Assembly (NCBI RefSeq): GCF_002879855.1
Contig: NZ_PNYB01000011.1
Location: forward strand, 1 to 64,000
Source: Trinickia soli
GTDB taxonomy: Bacteria; Pseudomonadota; Gammaproteobacteria; Burkholderiales; Burkholderiaceae
Reading direction: 5' to 3'
DNA: 64,000 nt
Shown here: positions 26,027 to 36,616 of the stretch, piece after piece
How positions within the stretch are numbered: position 1 is the stretch's first letter
Layout: each line of letters begins with the position of its first letter
Made by a program: the position numbers and the translations under genes
The notes under the pieces: generated by a model
What the model was told of the DNA's origin: nothing
Database searches by the model: none
Seen by the model: only the letters and a program-made list of their open reading frames with translations

Positions 26027-26143
26027 ACGTTCAATGGATGAGGGGAAACGGGCCGCCGGGTTCAGGCGTGCCACCAACGGTGCGTATCGAGCGAGGTCGG
26101 TTTCATTTCCATTCGTAAAGTATAGCGCATTCGGACATGCGCG

Positions 26144-27703
26144 CTAGTGCGCGGCCGAAGCTGCGGCACTCGAGTCCCCGCCGCCGCTGCGCTCGGGCTT
26201 CGTGATCCAGATCAAGCCGATCAGGACGAGGAAGATGACGGCCGACACGTAGAAGAGGTCGTTCACGCCAAGCTGCGCCGCCTGCTGCGTGACGAGCCGA
26301 TCGAACAAGCCATAGCCCTGCGACTTGTCGAGGCCCAGCGCCCCAAGTTGTGTCATCGATTGCGTGAACGTCGGATCGTAGGCGCTGGCGCGCTCGGTCA
26401 GCTGCGCGTGATGGAAGCTCGTGCGGTGATCCCATGCTGTCGTGAAGATCGACGTCCCGATCCCGCCGCACATGATCCGCACGAAGTTCGACAGCCCCGA
26501 AGCGGCTGCGATCCGATTGCCGGGCAGCCCTGAAAGCGTGATCGAGACCAGCGGAATGAAGAAGCCGGCCATCGCGATACCTTGCACGAGCGTGGGCAGC
26601 GTGAGCGACCACGTATCGACGCCCGTCGTATAGCGCGAGCGCATCCAAAAGCACAGTGCGAAGACGACGAACGCGGCCGTGGCGATCTTGCGAGGGTCCG
26701 TGCGCGGCAGGAACTTGCCCGTGACGGGCGACAGCAGAATCGCGAACACGCCGACGGGCGCCATGACGAGCCCGGCGTCGGTGGCCGTATAGCCGATATC
26801 GGTTTGCAGCCACAGCGGCAGCAACACGAGGTTGCCGAAATAAAGGCCGTAGCCGACCGAGAGCGCGACCGTGCCGCCCGTGAAATTGCGCTTCCTGAAC
26901 AGCGACAAATCGACGACGGGGTGATCGGCCGTCAATTCCCAAACGACGAAGAACGCGAAGCCGATCAGCGCCGTCAGCGCGAGTGCGACGATCGTCGCCG
27001 ACGAAAACCAGTCGAGGTCCTTGCCCTTATCGAGCATGACCTGCAAAGAGCCGACCCAGACGACAAGCAGGCCGAGGCCGACCAAATCGATCGGCGCCTT
27101 CTTGATGACCGAATCGCGCGAGCGGAAGATGGCCCAGGTGGCGAGCGCCGCGACGATACCCACCGGAATGTTGACGTAGAAGATCCAGGGCCACGAGATA
27201 TTGTCGGAGATCCAGCCGCCCAGAATCGGCCCGGCGACGGGAGCGATGAGCGTCGTCATCGACCACATCGACAGCGCAAGCGGCGCCTTGGCACGCGGAT
27301 AACTGGCGAGCAGCAGCGTCTGCGAAAGTGGAATCATCGGCCCCGCGACGGCGCCCTGAATCACGCGCGAAACGAGCAGAAACGGCAGCGTGGGCGAGAG
27401 TCCGCACATCCACGACGACACGACGAACAGCACGATCGAAGCGAGGAACAAGCGCACCTGCCCCAGGCGTTCGGTCAACCAGCCCGTGAGCGGCACCGAG
27501 ATCGCATTGGCGACGGCGAACGAGGTGATGACCCAGGTGCCCTGATCGGAGGACACGCCGAGGTCGCCCGAAATCGTCGGAATCGACACGTTCGCGATCG
27601 ACGTATCGAGCACGTTCATGAACACGGCAAGCGACACGGCAATCGTGCCGATGACGAGTTGGGCGCCGCTGAGCGGCGGGTGGGGGGCTTGGGGCTGAGC
27701 CAT
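26144..27703 (-). CDS. emrB: EmrB/QacA-type MFS drug exporter (DHA2, 14 TM)
   Basis: A 519-residue inner-membrane proton-driven exporter. Fourteen hydrophobic helices can be followed. Family markers are LDTSIANVSIPTISGDLG in TM1, WVITSFAVANAISVPLTGWL and the motif A-like WLTERLGQVRLF. It ends with a short Gly/Ser/Ala tail. It lies 53 bp after emrA and works with it and the outer-membrane factor as a tripartite pump. Substrates are unknown. The marR at the head of the operon suggests induction by small aromatic compounds. Confidence 0.92.
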   Translation of the reverse strand: MAQPQAPHPPLSGAQLVIGTIAVSLAVFMNVLDTSIANVSIPTISGDLGVSSDQGTWVITSFAVANAISVPLTGWLTERLGQVRLFLASIVLFVVSSWMCGLSPTLPFLLVSRVIQGAVAGPMIPLSQTLLLASYPRAKAPLALSMWSMTTLIAPVAGPILGGWISDNISWPWIFYVNIPVGIVAALATWAIFRSRDSVIKKAPIDLVGLGLLVVWVGSLQVMLDKGKDLDWFSSATIVALALTALIGFAFFVVWELTADHPVVDLSLFRKRNFTGGTVALSVGYGLYFGNLVLLPLWLQTDIGYTATDAGLVMAPVGVFAILLSPVTGKFLPRTDPRKIATAAFVVFALCFWMRSRYTTGVDTWSLTLPTLVQGIAMAGFFIPLVSITLSGLPGNRIAAASGLSNFVRIMCGGIGTSIFTTAWDHRTSFHHAQLTERASAYDPTFTQSMTQLGALGLDKSQGYGLFDRLVTQQAAQLGVNDLFYVSAVIFLVLIGLIWITKPERSGGGDSSAAASAAH

Positions 27704-27756
27704 TGGGCAGGTGACCTCGGAACCTTCGTTGTGTCGTCGACGGGCGATGCGCGGGC

Positions 27757-29034
27757 TTACATCAGCTTCGAGCCGCTGCTCGCGAGCTTCGCGGCGCGGC
27801 CGGCGTGCGCGTGTGCCTGCGCGCCGGCTGCCGCCGCGGGTTGCTTCTGTTGCGCGAGGCCCGCGCTCGAGCCGGCATTCTCGGCGATGATGCGGGCGAT
27901 CTCGGCATCGGCCTGCTCACCGTACTTATCGAAGACGTTCGTTTGATAGACCGTGTTCTGCGCATTGCTGAGCTGGTTGCCGGACTCGTTCTTGATATCC
28001 ACGTCGGCCTGCATCGACAGGCCGATGCGCAGCGGGTGGGCGCGCAGCTCTTGCTGATCGAGTTCGACGCGCACGGGCAGGCGTTGCACGACCTTGATCC
28101 AGTTGCCCGTTGCGTTTTGCGCGGGCAGGAGAGAGAAGGCCGAGCCGGTGCCGGCCGAGAAGCCGACGACCTTGCCGTGATAGACGACCGACGAACCGTA
28201 GACGTCCGCGGTCAACTCCACGGGTTGGCCGATCCGCATATGCTTGAGCTGGCCTTCCTTGAAGTTGGCATCGACCCACACCGATTCGAGCGGCACGATC
28301 GCCATGAGCGGGTTGCCGGGGGCGACGCGCTGGCCGACCTGCACCGAACGCTTCGCGACGTAGCCGGTCACGGGCGCGGGCAGCGTGTTGCGTGCAAAGT
28401 TCAGATACGCGTCGCGCACCTTGGCGGCGGCGGCCAGCACGTTCGGGTGCGTTGCGATCGTCGTGTTCGACGTCAGCGCGCGGTTCGACGCCAGTTGTTG
28501 TTCGGCGGCGTCGAGTGCGGCCAGCGCGGCCTTCACCGTATCGCGGGCATGCGAAATTTCCTCTTGCGAGACCGCGCCCGATTGCGCGATGGTCAGGCGC
28601 CGGCGCAGGTCGTCTTGCGCGCGCGACAGATCGGCCTGGCGCTCCGCGATCTGCGCCTGGTACTGGTCGTTGTTGACGAACAGGCCGCGCACCTGGCGCA
28701 CCGTCTGCGCGAGGTTGGCTTCAGCCTGTTGCAAGGCAACGCGCGCGTCGGCGCCGTCGAGCACGACGAGCGGTTGGCCGGCCTTGACCGTTTGCGTGTC
28801 GTCGGCGTTGACTGCGATGACGGTGCCCGTCACTTGAGGCGTGATCTGCACGACGTTGCCGTTGACGTAGGCATCGTCGGTATCCTCATGAAAGCGCGCG
28901 TCGAGGAAGTAATACAGGCCATACGCGACCGCTGCGACGAGAATCACGCCGACGAGCAGCGTCATCAGGCGCTTTCGCTTGCTGTTATTGTTCTGCGACT
29001 GCACGCTCGCGGCGGTTTGTTGAGTGTCGCTCAT
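27757..29034 (-). CDS. emrA: EmrA-type membrane fusion protein (HlyD family)
   Basis: A 425-residue periplasmic adaptor. It has one N-terminal membrane helix (RLMTLLVGVILVAAVAYGLYYFL, about residues 21-43). A split lipoyl domain (VNGNVVQITPQVTGTVIAV, then LPAPVTGYVAKRSVQVGQRV) surrounds a long coiled coil (about 110-210). A beta-barrel follows. The C-terminus is an Ala/Gln-rich extension of about 70 residues. It connects EmrB in the inner membrane to the outer-membrane factor. Confidence 0.92.
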   Translation of the reverse strand: MSDTQQTAASVQSQNNNSKRKRLMTLLVGVILVAAVAYGLYYFLDARFHEDTDDAYVNGNVVQITPQVTGTVIAVNADDTQTVKAGQPLVVLDGADARVALQQAEANLAQTVRQVRGLFVNNDQYQAQIAERQADLSRAQDDLRRRLTIAQSGAVSQEEISHARDTVKAALAALDAAEQQLASNRALTSNTTIATHPNVLAAAAKVRDAYLNFARNTLPAPVTGYVAKRSVQVGQRVAPGNPLMAIVPLESVWVDANFKEGQLKHMRIGQPVELTADVYGSSVVYHGKVVGFSAGTGSAFSLLPAQNATGNWIKVVQRLPVRVELDQQELRAHPLRIGLSMQADVDIKNESGNQLSNAQNTVYQTNVFDKYGEQADAEIARIIAENAGSSAGLAQQKQPAAAAGAQAHAHAGRAAKLASSGSKLM

Positions 29035-29120
29035 GGAAATGCTCTCCGTTTCTCGAGTCTCGATCGTTCGAAGCTCTATCGTTGAATCGTGCGTTGACGT
29101 GTTTCGTTGTGTGGCGCCGT

Positions 29121-30644
29121 TCAGCCTGCCGGGGCCGCGGCAGGAGCGGGCGCCGGCGCGGGCAGGGCGACTGCGCCGTTCGACGCCGGCGTGGCGACGC
29201 CGGCTGTTTGAGCGTCGAAGCCGCCGCCGAGCGCGCGAATGAGCGCGAACTGCAGGTCGCGGCGCTTCATCCTCAGGTTCGTCAGCGTCTGCTCGGCCGC
29301 AAGGCGATTGCTATCGGCCGTCAACACCTGCAATTGCGGCGAGAGCCCGGCCTTATAGCGAATGACGGCGAGCCGATACGCTTCGGCCGAGGCATCGAGT
29401 GCACGTTGCGCATCGTTCATCTCCGTATCGATGGAGCGGATCGACGACACTTGCGTCGCGACGTCCGACATTGCGTTGACGAGCGCTTGGTTGTAGTTCG
29501 CGACGTCCAGTTCGAAGTCGGCGTAGCGTCCCTTCAACTGGGCTCGCAAGGCGCCGGCATCGAAGATGGGCAGATGAATCGCCGGACCGGCCTGGACCGT
29601 GCGGCTACCCGCCGTCAGAAAGCGGCTCCAGCCGAACGCGTCGAAGCCGATGGCGGCCGCGAGGTTGATGTCGGGAAAGAACTCGGCTTTTGCTTCCTTC
29701 ACGTTCGCGAGCGCGGCCTCGATCTGCCAGCGTGCGGCGACGATGTCGGGGCGGCGCGAGACGAGATCGGCCGGCAGATTCGACGGCAACGTCACGGCGC
29801 CGCCGGGGCCGAGGACGGGATCGGCGATCGCGAGCCCGCGGTCGGGGCCTTTGCCGAGCAGCGCGGCCAGTTGATAGCGGACTGACTTGATTTGCCCGTC
29901 GAGATCGGAGACCGTCGCTTGGCTCGTCGCGACGTTGCCGAGCGCGGTTTGCTTTTCGACGTTCGTGTCGAGCCCGGCGCTCACGCGATCGTTCGCGATC
30001 GAACCGACTTCCTGCCGGTTGCGAATTTCGCGTTGCGCGATGTCGCGCATTGCGTAGAGCTGCGCCAGCTGGTTGTAGGTGCGCGCGACCGACGAAGCGA
30101 GCGTGATGCGAGCCTCCTGCATATCGGCTTCAGCCGCTTTTTCCTGCGAGACGGAAGCCTTCACGCGCTCGCGATTCTTGCCCCACAGGTCGAGATCCCA
30201 CGAAGCGCTGGCAAGCGCGGTATGTTCGGTGAACCAGTTGCCGCCGAATGGAGGCGGGTAGAGCCCGTTGCCCGAGAGCAGTTCGCGCGTGGCCGAGTAG
30301 CTGCCCGTGACCTTGGGCAGCAACGCAGAGCGCGAGGTTTCGATGTACGACTGCGCCTTGGCGATGCGCGCTTGCGCCTGCGCGATCGAGGGGCTGCCCG
30401 CGAGCGCTTCGTTGATGAGCCGCGGCAACTGGGGATCGCCGAAGTCGCTCGCCCAGTCGAGCGACGGCCATTGGCCGCCTTCGTTCGGCAGACTTTGGGT
30501 CGTCTCAAGCGAGGCAGCGGGCGTAATCGCTTTGTCGCTATGGATGCCGGCGTAGTTCGCGCATCCCGCCAATGCCAGCGCGGCGAGCGCGGCGGCTGCG
30601 ATCGTGCCGCGGCGCACGCGCGCTGACGCGGGGGAGGGATTCAT
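29121..30644 (-). CDS. NodT/OprM-type outer-membrane efflux lipoprotein
   Basis: A TolC-family outer-membrane channel of 507 residues completing the pump with EmrA and EmrB. The start at 30644 (MNPSPASARVRRG) is preceded by GAAAGG; an in-frame ATG ten codons earlier is less likely. The signal peptide ends in the lipobox LAGC with Cys28. Two OEP repeats follow, including ARVTLASSVARTYNQLAQL-like coiled-coil helices. The tail is Pro/Ala-rich. It is the first structural gene after marR. Confidence 0.9.
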   Translation of the reverse strand: MNPSPASARVRRGTIAAAALAALALAGCANYAGIHSDKAITPAASLETTQSLPNEGGQWPSLDWASDFGDPQLPRLINEALAGSPSIAQAQARIAKAQSYIETSRSALLPKVTGSYSATRELLSGNGLYPPPFGGNWFTEHTALASASWDLDLWGKNRERVKASVSQEKAAEADMQEARITLASSVARTYNQLAQLYAMRDIAQREIRNRQEVGSIANDRVSAGLDTNVEKQTALGNVATSQATVSDLDGQIKSVRYQLAALLGKGPDRGLAIADPVLGPGGAVTLPSNLPADLVSRRPDIVAARWQIEAALANVKEAKAEFFPDINLAAAIGFDAFGWSRFLTAGSRTVQAGPAIHLPIFDAGALRAQLKGRYADFELDVANYNQALVNAMSDVATQVSSIRSIDTEMNDAQRALDASAEAYRLAVIRYKAGLSPQLQVLTADSNRLAAEQTLTNLRMKRRDLQFALIRALGGGFDAQTAGVATPASNGAVALPAPAPAPAAAPAG

Positions 30645-30758
30645 CGCACGGCCTTTCAGTAATGAAGTAATCATGGACTTTGCAACTTATTTGGAGCGAT
30701 TGAAGGTCGAAACTCGTTGCCGTGTCAGCCAAAGACTGCCGACGATCATGCCGCCGCG

Positions 30759-31238
30759 CTAATCCGCCGGGCCATCGCATGTGTTGGCGAGAATTCGCCG
30801 CAACATGCTTTTCAGAAACCCGACTTCCTCGGGCGTAAAACCGGCGAGCGCCTTATCGACCACGCCGCCGAAGATCTCGGGCATGCGCGCTGCAAGTCTT
30901 TGTCCTTCGGGCGTGACCGCCAGATGAACGGCGCGTCGATCTTCCGAACTGCGTACGCGCGAAAGAAGATTACGCTTTTCCAGCCGATCGATCAGCCGGG
31001 TGACCGCGCTCGCGTCAATCCCGTAGTCGCGGGCCAACTCGGCTGCCAACGAGCACCGGCCGCTCGCGATCATGAACAACATGCTCGCCTGGGTGCTCGT
31101 AATGCCCAACTCGCCCAGCGTGCGCTGCGTGACCAGGTTCGACAGGCTCGACTTCACCCGCGTGAGCAGGTAGCCGACGCTCTCGTCGATTTGGTAGCCG
31201 CATGCCTCGGGCGGGAGCGGCGAGGTCGGTTCCGTCAT
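30759..31238 (-). CDS. MarR-family transcriptional regulator
   Basis: A 159-residue winged-helix repressor. I chose MTEPTSPLPPEACGYQ at 31238, with GGAAA seven bases before it. The DNA-binding part includes GITSTQASMLFMIASG, DYGIDASAVTRLIDRLEKRNLLSRVRSSEDRRAVHLAVTPEG, with the wing motif DRR. It is first in the marR-outer membrane factor-emrA-emrB set and very probably represses it until a ligand binds. Confidence 0.9.
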   Translation of the reverse strand: MTEPTSPLPPEACGYQIDESVGYLLTRVKSSLSNLVTQRTLGELGITSTQASMLFMIASGRCSLAAELARDYGIDASAVTRLIDRLEKRNLLSRVRSSEDRRAVHLAVTPEGQRLAARMPEIFGGVVDKALAGFTPEEVGFLKSMLRRILANTCDGPAD

Positions 31239-31260
31239 GGCGATTTCCGTGCGATTGCAA

Positions 31261-31270
31261 TAGTTGACTA
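31261..31270. promoter_or_regulatory. possible MarR operator
   Basis: TAGTTGACTA is an inverted repeat (TAGT-TG-ACTA) 23 bp before the marR start, in an otherwise AT-richer spot. Autoregulation of MarR genes is common. No second copy was clear upstream of the outer-membrane factor, so this is tentative. Confidence 0.3.
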
Positions 31271-31488
31271 GGCATGATTGTACGCGCGAGAAAGATGACC
31301 CGGCAAGCATTAAAGCGGCCGAAACCGTCGTATTTAAGCAACCCCTTAAGGGGCGCGATCATTATGGGGCTTGGTGGGGAACGCTGCTTGCAACCGCGCA
31401 AGGGCGGCGCCGGAGAGTCATACCGGCGGCATCCGGTCGGATTTCTCGCCAGTTATCTGGCCGGGCGCCGCAGGCAGTCATGGGCGCG

Positions 31489-31497
31489 TGCTATACT
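31489..31497 (+). promoter_or_regulatory. extended -10 promoter for typA
   Basis: TGC-TATACT is a good extended -10 element, about 110 bp before the typA start. No clear -35 is present at the right distance. The perfect palindrome CCCCTTAAGGGG lies upstream at 31342-31353. Confidence 0.45.
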
Positions 31498-31613
31498 TCC
31501 CAGTTACCCAAAATGTACGCGCGTCAGTCTTTCGGTCAGCTTCCCGCCGCCTCACGGCAGCGCGGCGTCGGCGCCTGGTTTCCGTTTCGCGTACGCAACC
31601 GCCTTTTATTCCT

Positions 31614-33440
31614 ATGACTCGCGCTCTCCGCAACATTGCCATCATTGCCCACGTCGACCACGGCAAGACCACGCTCGTCGACCAACTGCTTCGTCAGTCG
31701 GGCACGTTCCGAGAAAATCAGCAGATCGCGGAACGCGTGATGGACTCGAACGATATCGAAAAAGAGCGCGGCATCACGATCCTGGCGAAGAACTGCGCGG
31801 TGGAATACGAGGGCACGCACATCAACATCGTCGACACCCCGGGCCACGCCGATTTCGGCGGTGAAGTGGAGCGCGTGCTGTCGATGGTCGATTCGGTGCT
31901 GCTGCTCGTCGACGCCGTGGAAGGCCCGATGCCGCAAACGCGTTTCGTCACGAAGAAGGCGCTTGCGTTGGGTCTGAAGCCGATCGTCGTCGTCAACAAG
32001 ATCGACCGGCCGGGTGCGCGTATCGACTGGGTCATCAACCAGACGTTCGACCTGTTCGACAAGCTCGGCGCCACGGAAGAGCAACTCGACTTCCCGATCG
32101 TCTATGCATCGGGGCTCAATGGTTATGCTTCGCTCGATCCGGCGGCCCGCGACGGCGATATGCGCCCGCTGTTCGAGGCGATTCTCGAACACGTGCCCGT
32201 GCGCGCGGCCGATCCCGAAGCGCCGCTGCAACTGCAGATCACTTCGCTCGATTATTCGACCTACGTCGGGCGGATCGGCGTGGGCCGGATTGCGCGTGGC
32301 CGCATCAAGCCGGGTCAGAGCGTCGCGTTGCGCTTCGGCCCGGAAGGCGAGGTGCTCAACCGCAAGATCAATCAGGTGCTGTCGTTCCAGGGGCTCGATC
32401 GCGTCCAGGTGAGCGAAGCGCAAGCGGGCGACATCGTGCTGATCAACGGCATCGAGGATATCGGCATCGGTGCGACGATCTGCGCGCCCGACACGCCTGA
32501 AGCACTGCCGATGATCACGGTCGACGAGCCGACGCTTACGATGAACTTCCTCGTGAATTCTTCGCCGCTCGCCGGCAAGGAAGGCAAGTTCGTCACGAGC
32601 CGTCAGATTCGCGATCGCCTGACGCGCGAGCTCAATCACAACGTCGCGCTGCGTGTGCGCGACACCGGCGACGAAACGGTGTTCGAAGTGTCGGGTCGCG
32701 GCGAGTTGCACCTGACGATTCTGATCGAGAACATGCGCCGCGAAGGCTACGAGTTGGCCGTGTCGCGGCCTCGCGTCGTGCTGCACGAAATCGATGGCGT
32801 CAAGCATGAGCCGTACGAGTTGCTGACCGTCGATCTCGAAGACGGACACCAGGGCGGCGTGATGGAAGAGCTCGGCCGCCGCAAGGGCGAACTGCTCGAC
32901 ATGGCATCGGACGGCCGCGGCCGCACGCGTCTCGAATACAAGATTCCGGCGCGCGGGCTGATCGGCTTCCAGGGCGAATTCATGACGCTCACGCGCGGCA
33001 CGGGCCTGATGAGCCACGTGTTCGACGAATACGCGCCCGTCAAGGAGGGCACGCTCGGCGAGCGCCGTAACGGCGTATTGATTTCGCAAGACGACGGCGC
33101 CGCCGTGGCCTATGCGCTGTGGAAGCTGCAAGACCGCGGCCGCATGTTCGTGAAGCCGGGCGACGCGCTGTACGAAGGCATGATTATCGGCATTCACAGC
33201 CGCGACAACGACCTCGTCGTGAACCCGATCAAGGGCAAGCAGCTGACCAACGTGCGCGCATCGGGCACCGATGAAGCCGTGCGTCTCGTGCCGCCGATCC
33301 AGATGTCGCTCGAATACGCGGTGGAATTTATCGACGACGACGAACTCGTCGAAGTCACGCCGCAATCGATCCGGTTGCGCAAGCGCCATTTGAAAGAGCA
33401 CGAGCGCCGTCGCGCAAGCCGCGAAGCATCGGTCGATTAA
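31614..33440 (+). CDS. typA: TypA/BipA, ribosome-associated GTPase
   Basis: A translational GTPase of 608 residues that binds ribosomes and aids assembly and stress growth. The start is the ATG of [20 protein letters not shown]; the longer upstream frame has no ribosome site or family similarity. G motifs: AHVDHGKTT (12-20), [24 protein letters not shown]. The rest shows domain II, the EF-G III/V-like parts and the BipA-specific C-terminal domain ([27 protein letters not shown]). A strong terminator follows. Confidence 0.95.
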   Translation: MTRALRNIAIIAHVDHGKTTLVDQLLRQSGTFRENQQIAERVMDSNDIEKERGITILAKNCAVEYEGTHINIVDTPGHADFGGEVERVLSMVDSVLLLVDAVEGPMPQTRFVTKKALALGLKPIVVVNKIDRPGARIDWVINQTFDLFDKLGATEEQLDFPIVYASGLNGYASLDPAARDGDMRPLFEAILEHVPVRAADPEAPLQLQITSLDYSTYVGRIGVGRIARGRIKPGQSVALRFGPEGEVLNRKINQVLSFQGLDRVQVSEAQAGDIVLINGIEDIGIGATICAPDTPEALPMITVDEPTLTMNFLVNSSPLAGKEGKFVTSRQIRDRLTRELNHNVALRVRDTGDETVFEVSGRGELHLTILIENMRREGYELAVSRPRVVLHEIDGVKHEPYELLTVDLEDGHQGGVMEELGRRKGELLDMASDGRGRTRLEYKIPARGLIGFQGEFMTLTRGTGLMSHVFDEYAPVKEGTLGERRNGVLISQDDGAAVAYALWKLQDRGRMFVKPGDALYEGMIIGIHSRDNDLVVNPIKGKQLTNVRASGTDEAVRLVPPIQMSLEYAVEFIDDDELVEVTPQSIRLRKRHLKEHERRRASREASVD

Positions 33441-33502
33441 GTCGGTCCGAGCATCGATCGAGTCGCTCGCCAGCGCGCCGGATGGCGCGCGAGCATCTGA
33501 AG

Positions 33503-33526
33503 AGCCGCCTGTTTTGGCGGCTTTTT
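33503..33526 (+). terminator. intrinsic terminator after typA
   Basis: AGCCGCC, loop TGTTTT, GGCGGCT followed by TTTT, 63 bp after the typA stop. Confidence 0.82.
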
Positions 33527-33718
33527 GCTTTCTGGACGGGCGATTGCATTGCGTTTAAGCAATCCGATTATTCGATCTGTGTTATGCTGCGCGATGCTAG
33601 TTTTAGGTCCTTCCAAGCAAGACTTGATTCGCGCAATCCGCTAAACGGTCAGGCCGTGTCGCGGAAGGTTGAGTAACCCGCTATTTCTCGAGAAGCTCGA
33701 AGAAAGGTGAGCGTAAAC

Positions 33719-36574
33719 ATGATGAAGCAATTCCAGCTGAACTCGTACCTGTTCGGCGGCAATGCTCCGTACGTTGAAGAACTGTACGAGCAATACCTAG
33801 ACAACCCGGCGTCAGTCCCCGATAACTGGCGCGAGTATTTTGACGCGTTGCAAAACGTGCCTGCCTCGGACGGCAGCGCCGCGAGCGACGTGGCTCACGG
33901 GCCTATTGTCGAGTCGTTCGCCCAACGGGCGAAGGCCAACGCTTTCATCCCGCGCGAAGCCGGTGAGAACCTCGGCACTGCGCGCAAGCAAGTCTACGTT
34001 CAGTCCCTGATCAGCGCTTATCGATTTCTCGGCTCGCAATGGGCCAATCTCGATCCTCTGAAGCGCCGCGAGCGTCCCGCCATTCCCGAACTCGAGCCTG
34101 CGTTCTACGACTTCACCGAAGCCGACATGGACCAGACGTTCAGCGCGAGCAACCTGTATTTCGGGTTCGAGCAAGCGTCGCTGCGCGATATCGTCAAGGG
34201 TCTGCGCGACACCTATTGCGGCACGATCGGCGCCGAATTCATGTACATCAGCGATCCCGAGCAAAAGCGCTGGTGGCAAGAGAAACTCGAATCGATCCGC
34301 GCCACGCCGAATTTCACGCCCGACAAGAAGAAGCACATCCTCAATCGCCTGACGGCAGCCGAAGGGCTCGAGCGTTATCTTCACACGAAGTACGTCGGCC
34401 AAAAGCGCTTCTCGCTCGAAGGTGGTGAAAGCTTCATCGCCTCGATGGACGAAGTCGTTCGTCACGCAGGCGCGAAGGGCGTGCAGGAAATCGTCATCGG
34501 CATGGCCCACCGCGGCCGTCTGAACGTGCTCGTGAACACGCTCGGCAAGATGCCGTCGGATCTGTTCGCCGAATTCGAAGGCAAGCACGTCGACGATCTG
34601 CCGGCCGGCGACGTCAAGTACCACAAGGGCTTCTCGTCGGATGTCGCCACCGATGGCGGCCCGGTCCATTTGTCGCTTGCATTCAACCCGTCGCACCTGG
34701 AAATCGTGAACCCCGTCGTCGAAGGTTCGGCCAAGGCGCGGATGGATCGCCGCGGCGACGACAACGGCTTGCAAGTGCTGCCCGTGCAGATCCACGGCGA
34801 TGCGGCGTTCGCAGGCCAGGGTGTCGTGATGGAAACGCTGAATCTCGCGCAAACGCGCGGCTACGGCACGCACGGCACGCTGCACATCGTCATCAACAAC
34901 CAGATCGGTTTCACGACCTCCGATCCGCGCGACGCGCGCTCGACGCTGTACTGCTCGGACGTCGTCAAGATGATCGAAGCGCCGGTGCTGCACGTGAACG
35001 GCGACGATCCCGAAGCCGTCGTGCTGGCCACGCAGATCGCGATCGATTTCCGGATGCAGTTCAAGAAGGATGTCGTGCTCGACATCGTCTGCTTCCGCAA
35101 GCTCGGCCACAACGAGCAGGACACGCCGGCCGTCACCCAGCCGCTGATGTACAAGAAGATCGCCCAGCATCCGGGCACGCGCGCGCTGTACGCAGAAAAG
35201 CTCGTGCAGCAGGGCGTCATCTCGGCTGAGGATGGCGAGAACTACGTCAAGGCCTTCCGTCAGGCGATGGACGAAGGCCATCACACGATCGACCCGGTGC
35301 TCTCGAACTACAAGAGCAAGTACGCCGTCGATTGGGTGCCGTTCCTGAACCGCAAGTGGACCGACGCGGCCGATACGGCCGTCCCGCTGGCCGAACTGAA
35401 GCGTCTGGCCGAGCGCGTCACGACGATTCCGGCGAATTTCAAGGTGCATCCGCTCGTCGAGCGCGTCATCAACGATCGCCGCGCAATGGGTCGTGGCGAG
35501 TCGCCGCTCGATTGGGGCATGGGCGAGCATCTCGCGTTCGCGTCGCTCGTCGCTTCGGGCTACGCCGTGCGTCTGACGGGCCAGGACTCGGGCCGCGGCA
35601 CGTTCACGCACCGCCATGCGGTGCTGCATGACCAAAACCGCGAACGCTGGAACGACGGCACGTACATTCCGCTGCAAAACGTGGCTGACGGCCAGGCCAA
35701 ATTCACGGTGATCGACTCGGTGCTGTCGGAAGAGGCCGTGCTCGGCTTCGAATACGGCTACTCGACGGCAGAGCCCAATACGCTCGTCGCCTGGGAAGCG
35801 CAGTTCGGCGATTTCGTTAACGGCGCGCAAGTCGTCATCGACCAATTCATCTCGTCGGGCGAAGTGAAGTGGGGCCGCGTGTCCGGTCTCACGATGCTGC
35901 TGCCGCACGGCTATGAGGGCCAGGGGCCGGAGCACTCGTCGGCGCGTATCGAACGCTTCCTGCAGTTGTGCGCCGAGCACAACATGCAAGTCGTGCAACC
36001 GACGACGCCCGCGCAGATCTTCCACCTGCTGCGCCGCCAGATGATCCGCCTGTTCCGCAAGCCGCTGATCGTCTTCACGCCGAAGTCGCTGCTGCGCCAC
36101 AAGGAAGCGGTGTCGGATCTGTCGGAACTCGCGAACGGCTCGTTCCAGCCGGTGCTCGGCGAAGCCGACGGCACGATCGATGCGAAGAAGGTCAAGCGCG
36201 TCGTCGTGTGCTCGGGCCGCGTCTACTACGACCTGCTCGCCCATCGCCGCGAAGCGAAGGCGAACGACGTTGCGATCTTCCGTATCGAGCAGCTCTATCC
36301 GTTCGCACACAAGCAGTTCGAAGCGGAGCTGAAGAAGTACGACAACGCGACGGAAGTGGTGTGGGTGCAGGACGAGCCGCAGAACCAAGGGCCGTGGTTC
36401 TACATCGAGCACCACCTGAGGGAAGGCATGAAGGAAGGACAGAAGCTGGCGTACAGCGGCCGTCCCGCTTCGGCCTCGCCCGCGGTGGGCTACTACGCCA
36501 AGCACTACGAGCAACAGAAGGCGTTGATCGAAGGCGCGTTCGGCCGGCTCAAGAGCGCACAGATCGCCAAATAA
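33719..36574 (+). CDS. sucA: 2-oxoglutarate dehydrogenase E1 component
   Basis: The thiamine-diphosphate-dependent decarboxylase of the 2-oxoglutarate dehydrogenase complex (TCA cycle), also called odhA. ATG 33719 (MMKQFQLNSYLFGGNAPYVEELYEQYLDNP) follows AGAAAGG; 951 residues. Family segments are IGMAHRGRLNVLVNTLGKMP, GDAAFAGQGVVMETLNLAQ and GHNEQDTPAVTQPLMY, with the pyrimidine-binding and C-terminal domains (LLPHGYEGQGPEHSSARIERFLQL). It heads sucA-sucB-lpdA. Confidence 0.96.
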   Translation: MMKQFQLNSYLFGGNAPYVEELYEQYLDNPASVPDNWREYFDALQNVPASDGSAASDVAHGPIVESFAQRAKANAFIPREAGENLGTARKQVYVQSLISAYRFLGSQWANLDPLKRRERPAIPELEPAFYDFTEADMDQTFSASNLYFGFEQASLRDIVKGLRDTYCGTIGAEFMYISDPEQKRWWQEKLESIRATPNFTPDKKKHILNRLTAAEGLERYLHTKYVGQKRFSLEGGESFIASMDEVVRHAGAKGVQEIVIGMAHRGRLNVLVNTLGKMPSDLFAEFEGKHVDDLPAGDVKYHKGFSSDVATDGGPVHLSLAFNPSHLEIVNPVVEGSAKARMDRRGDDNGLQVLPVQIHGDAAFAGQGVVMETLNLAQTRGYGTHGTLHIVINNQIGFTTSDPRDARSTLYCSDVVKMIEAPVLHVNGDDPEAVVLATQIAIDFRMQFKKDVVLDIVCFRKLGHNEQDTPAVTQPLMYKKIAQHPGTRALYAEKLVQQGVISAEDGENYVKAFRQAMDEGHHTIDPVLSNYKSKYAVDWVPFLNRKWTDAADTAVPLAELKRLAERVTTIPANFKVHPLVERVINDRRAMGRGESPLDWGMGEHLAFASLVASGYAVRLTGQDSGRGTFTHRHAVLHDQNRERWNDGTYIPLQNVADGQAKFTVIDSVLSEEAVLGFEYGYSTAEPNTLVAWEAQFGDFVNGAQVVIDQFISSGEVKWGRVSGLTMLLPHGYEGQGPEHSSARIERFLQLCAEHNMQVVQPTTPAQIFHLLRRQMIRLFRKPLIVFTPKSLLRHKEAVSDLSELANGSFQPVLGEADGTIDAKKVKRVVVCSGRVYYDLLAHRREAKANDVAIFRIEQLYPFAHKQFEAELKKYDNATEVVWVQDEPQNQGPWFYIEHHLREGMKEGQKLAYSGRPASASPAVGYYAKHYEQQKALIEGAFGRLKSAQIAK

Positions 36575-36590
36575 CCAGACGACAGCGAAC

Positions 36591-36616
36591 CGGGAAAGCG
36601 CGTAGGCGCTTTCCCG
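36591..36616 (+). other. stem-loop between sucA and sucB
   Basis: CGGGAAAGCGC, loop GTAG, GCGCTTTCCCG: an 11-bp stem with no T-run. Inside a three-gene operon this is more likely an RNA processing or stability element than a terminator. Confidence 0.45.

Noticed and set aside
26582-29085. Two long plus-strand frames over emrB and emrA
   Set aside because: Arg/His/Asp-rich shadows opposite well-supported membrane and adaptor proteins.
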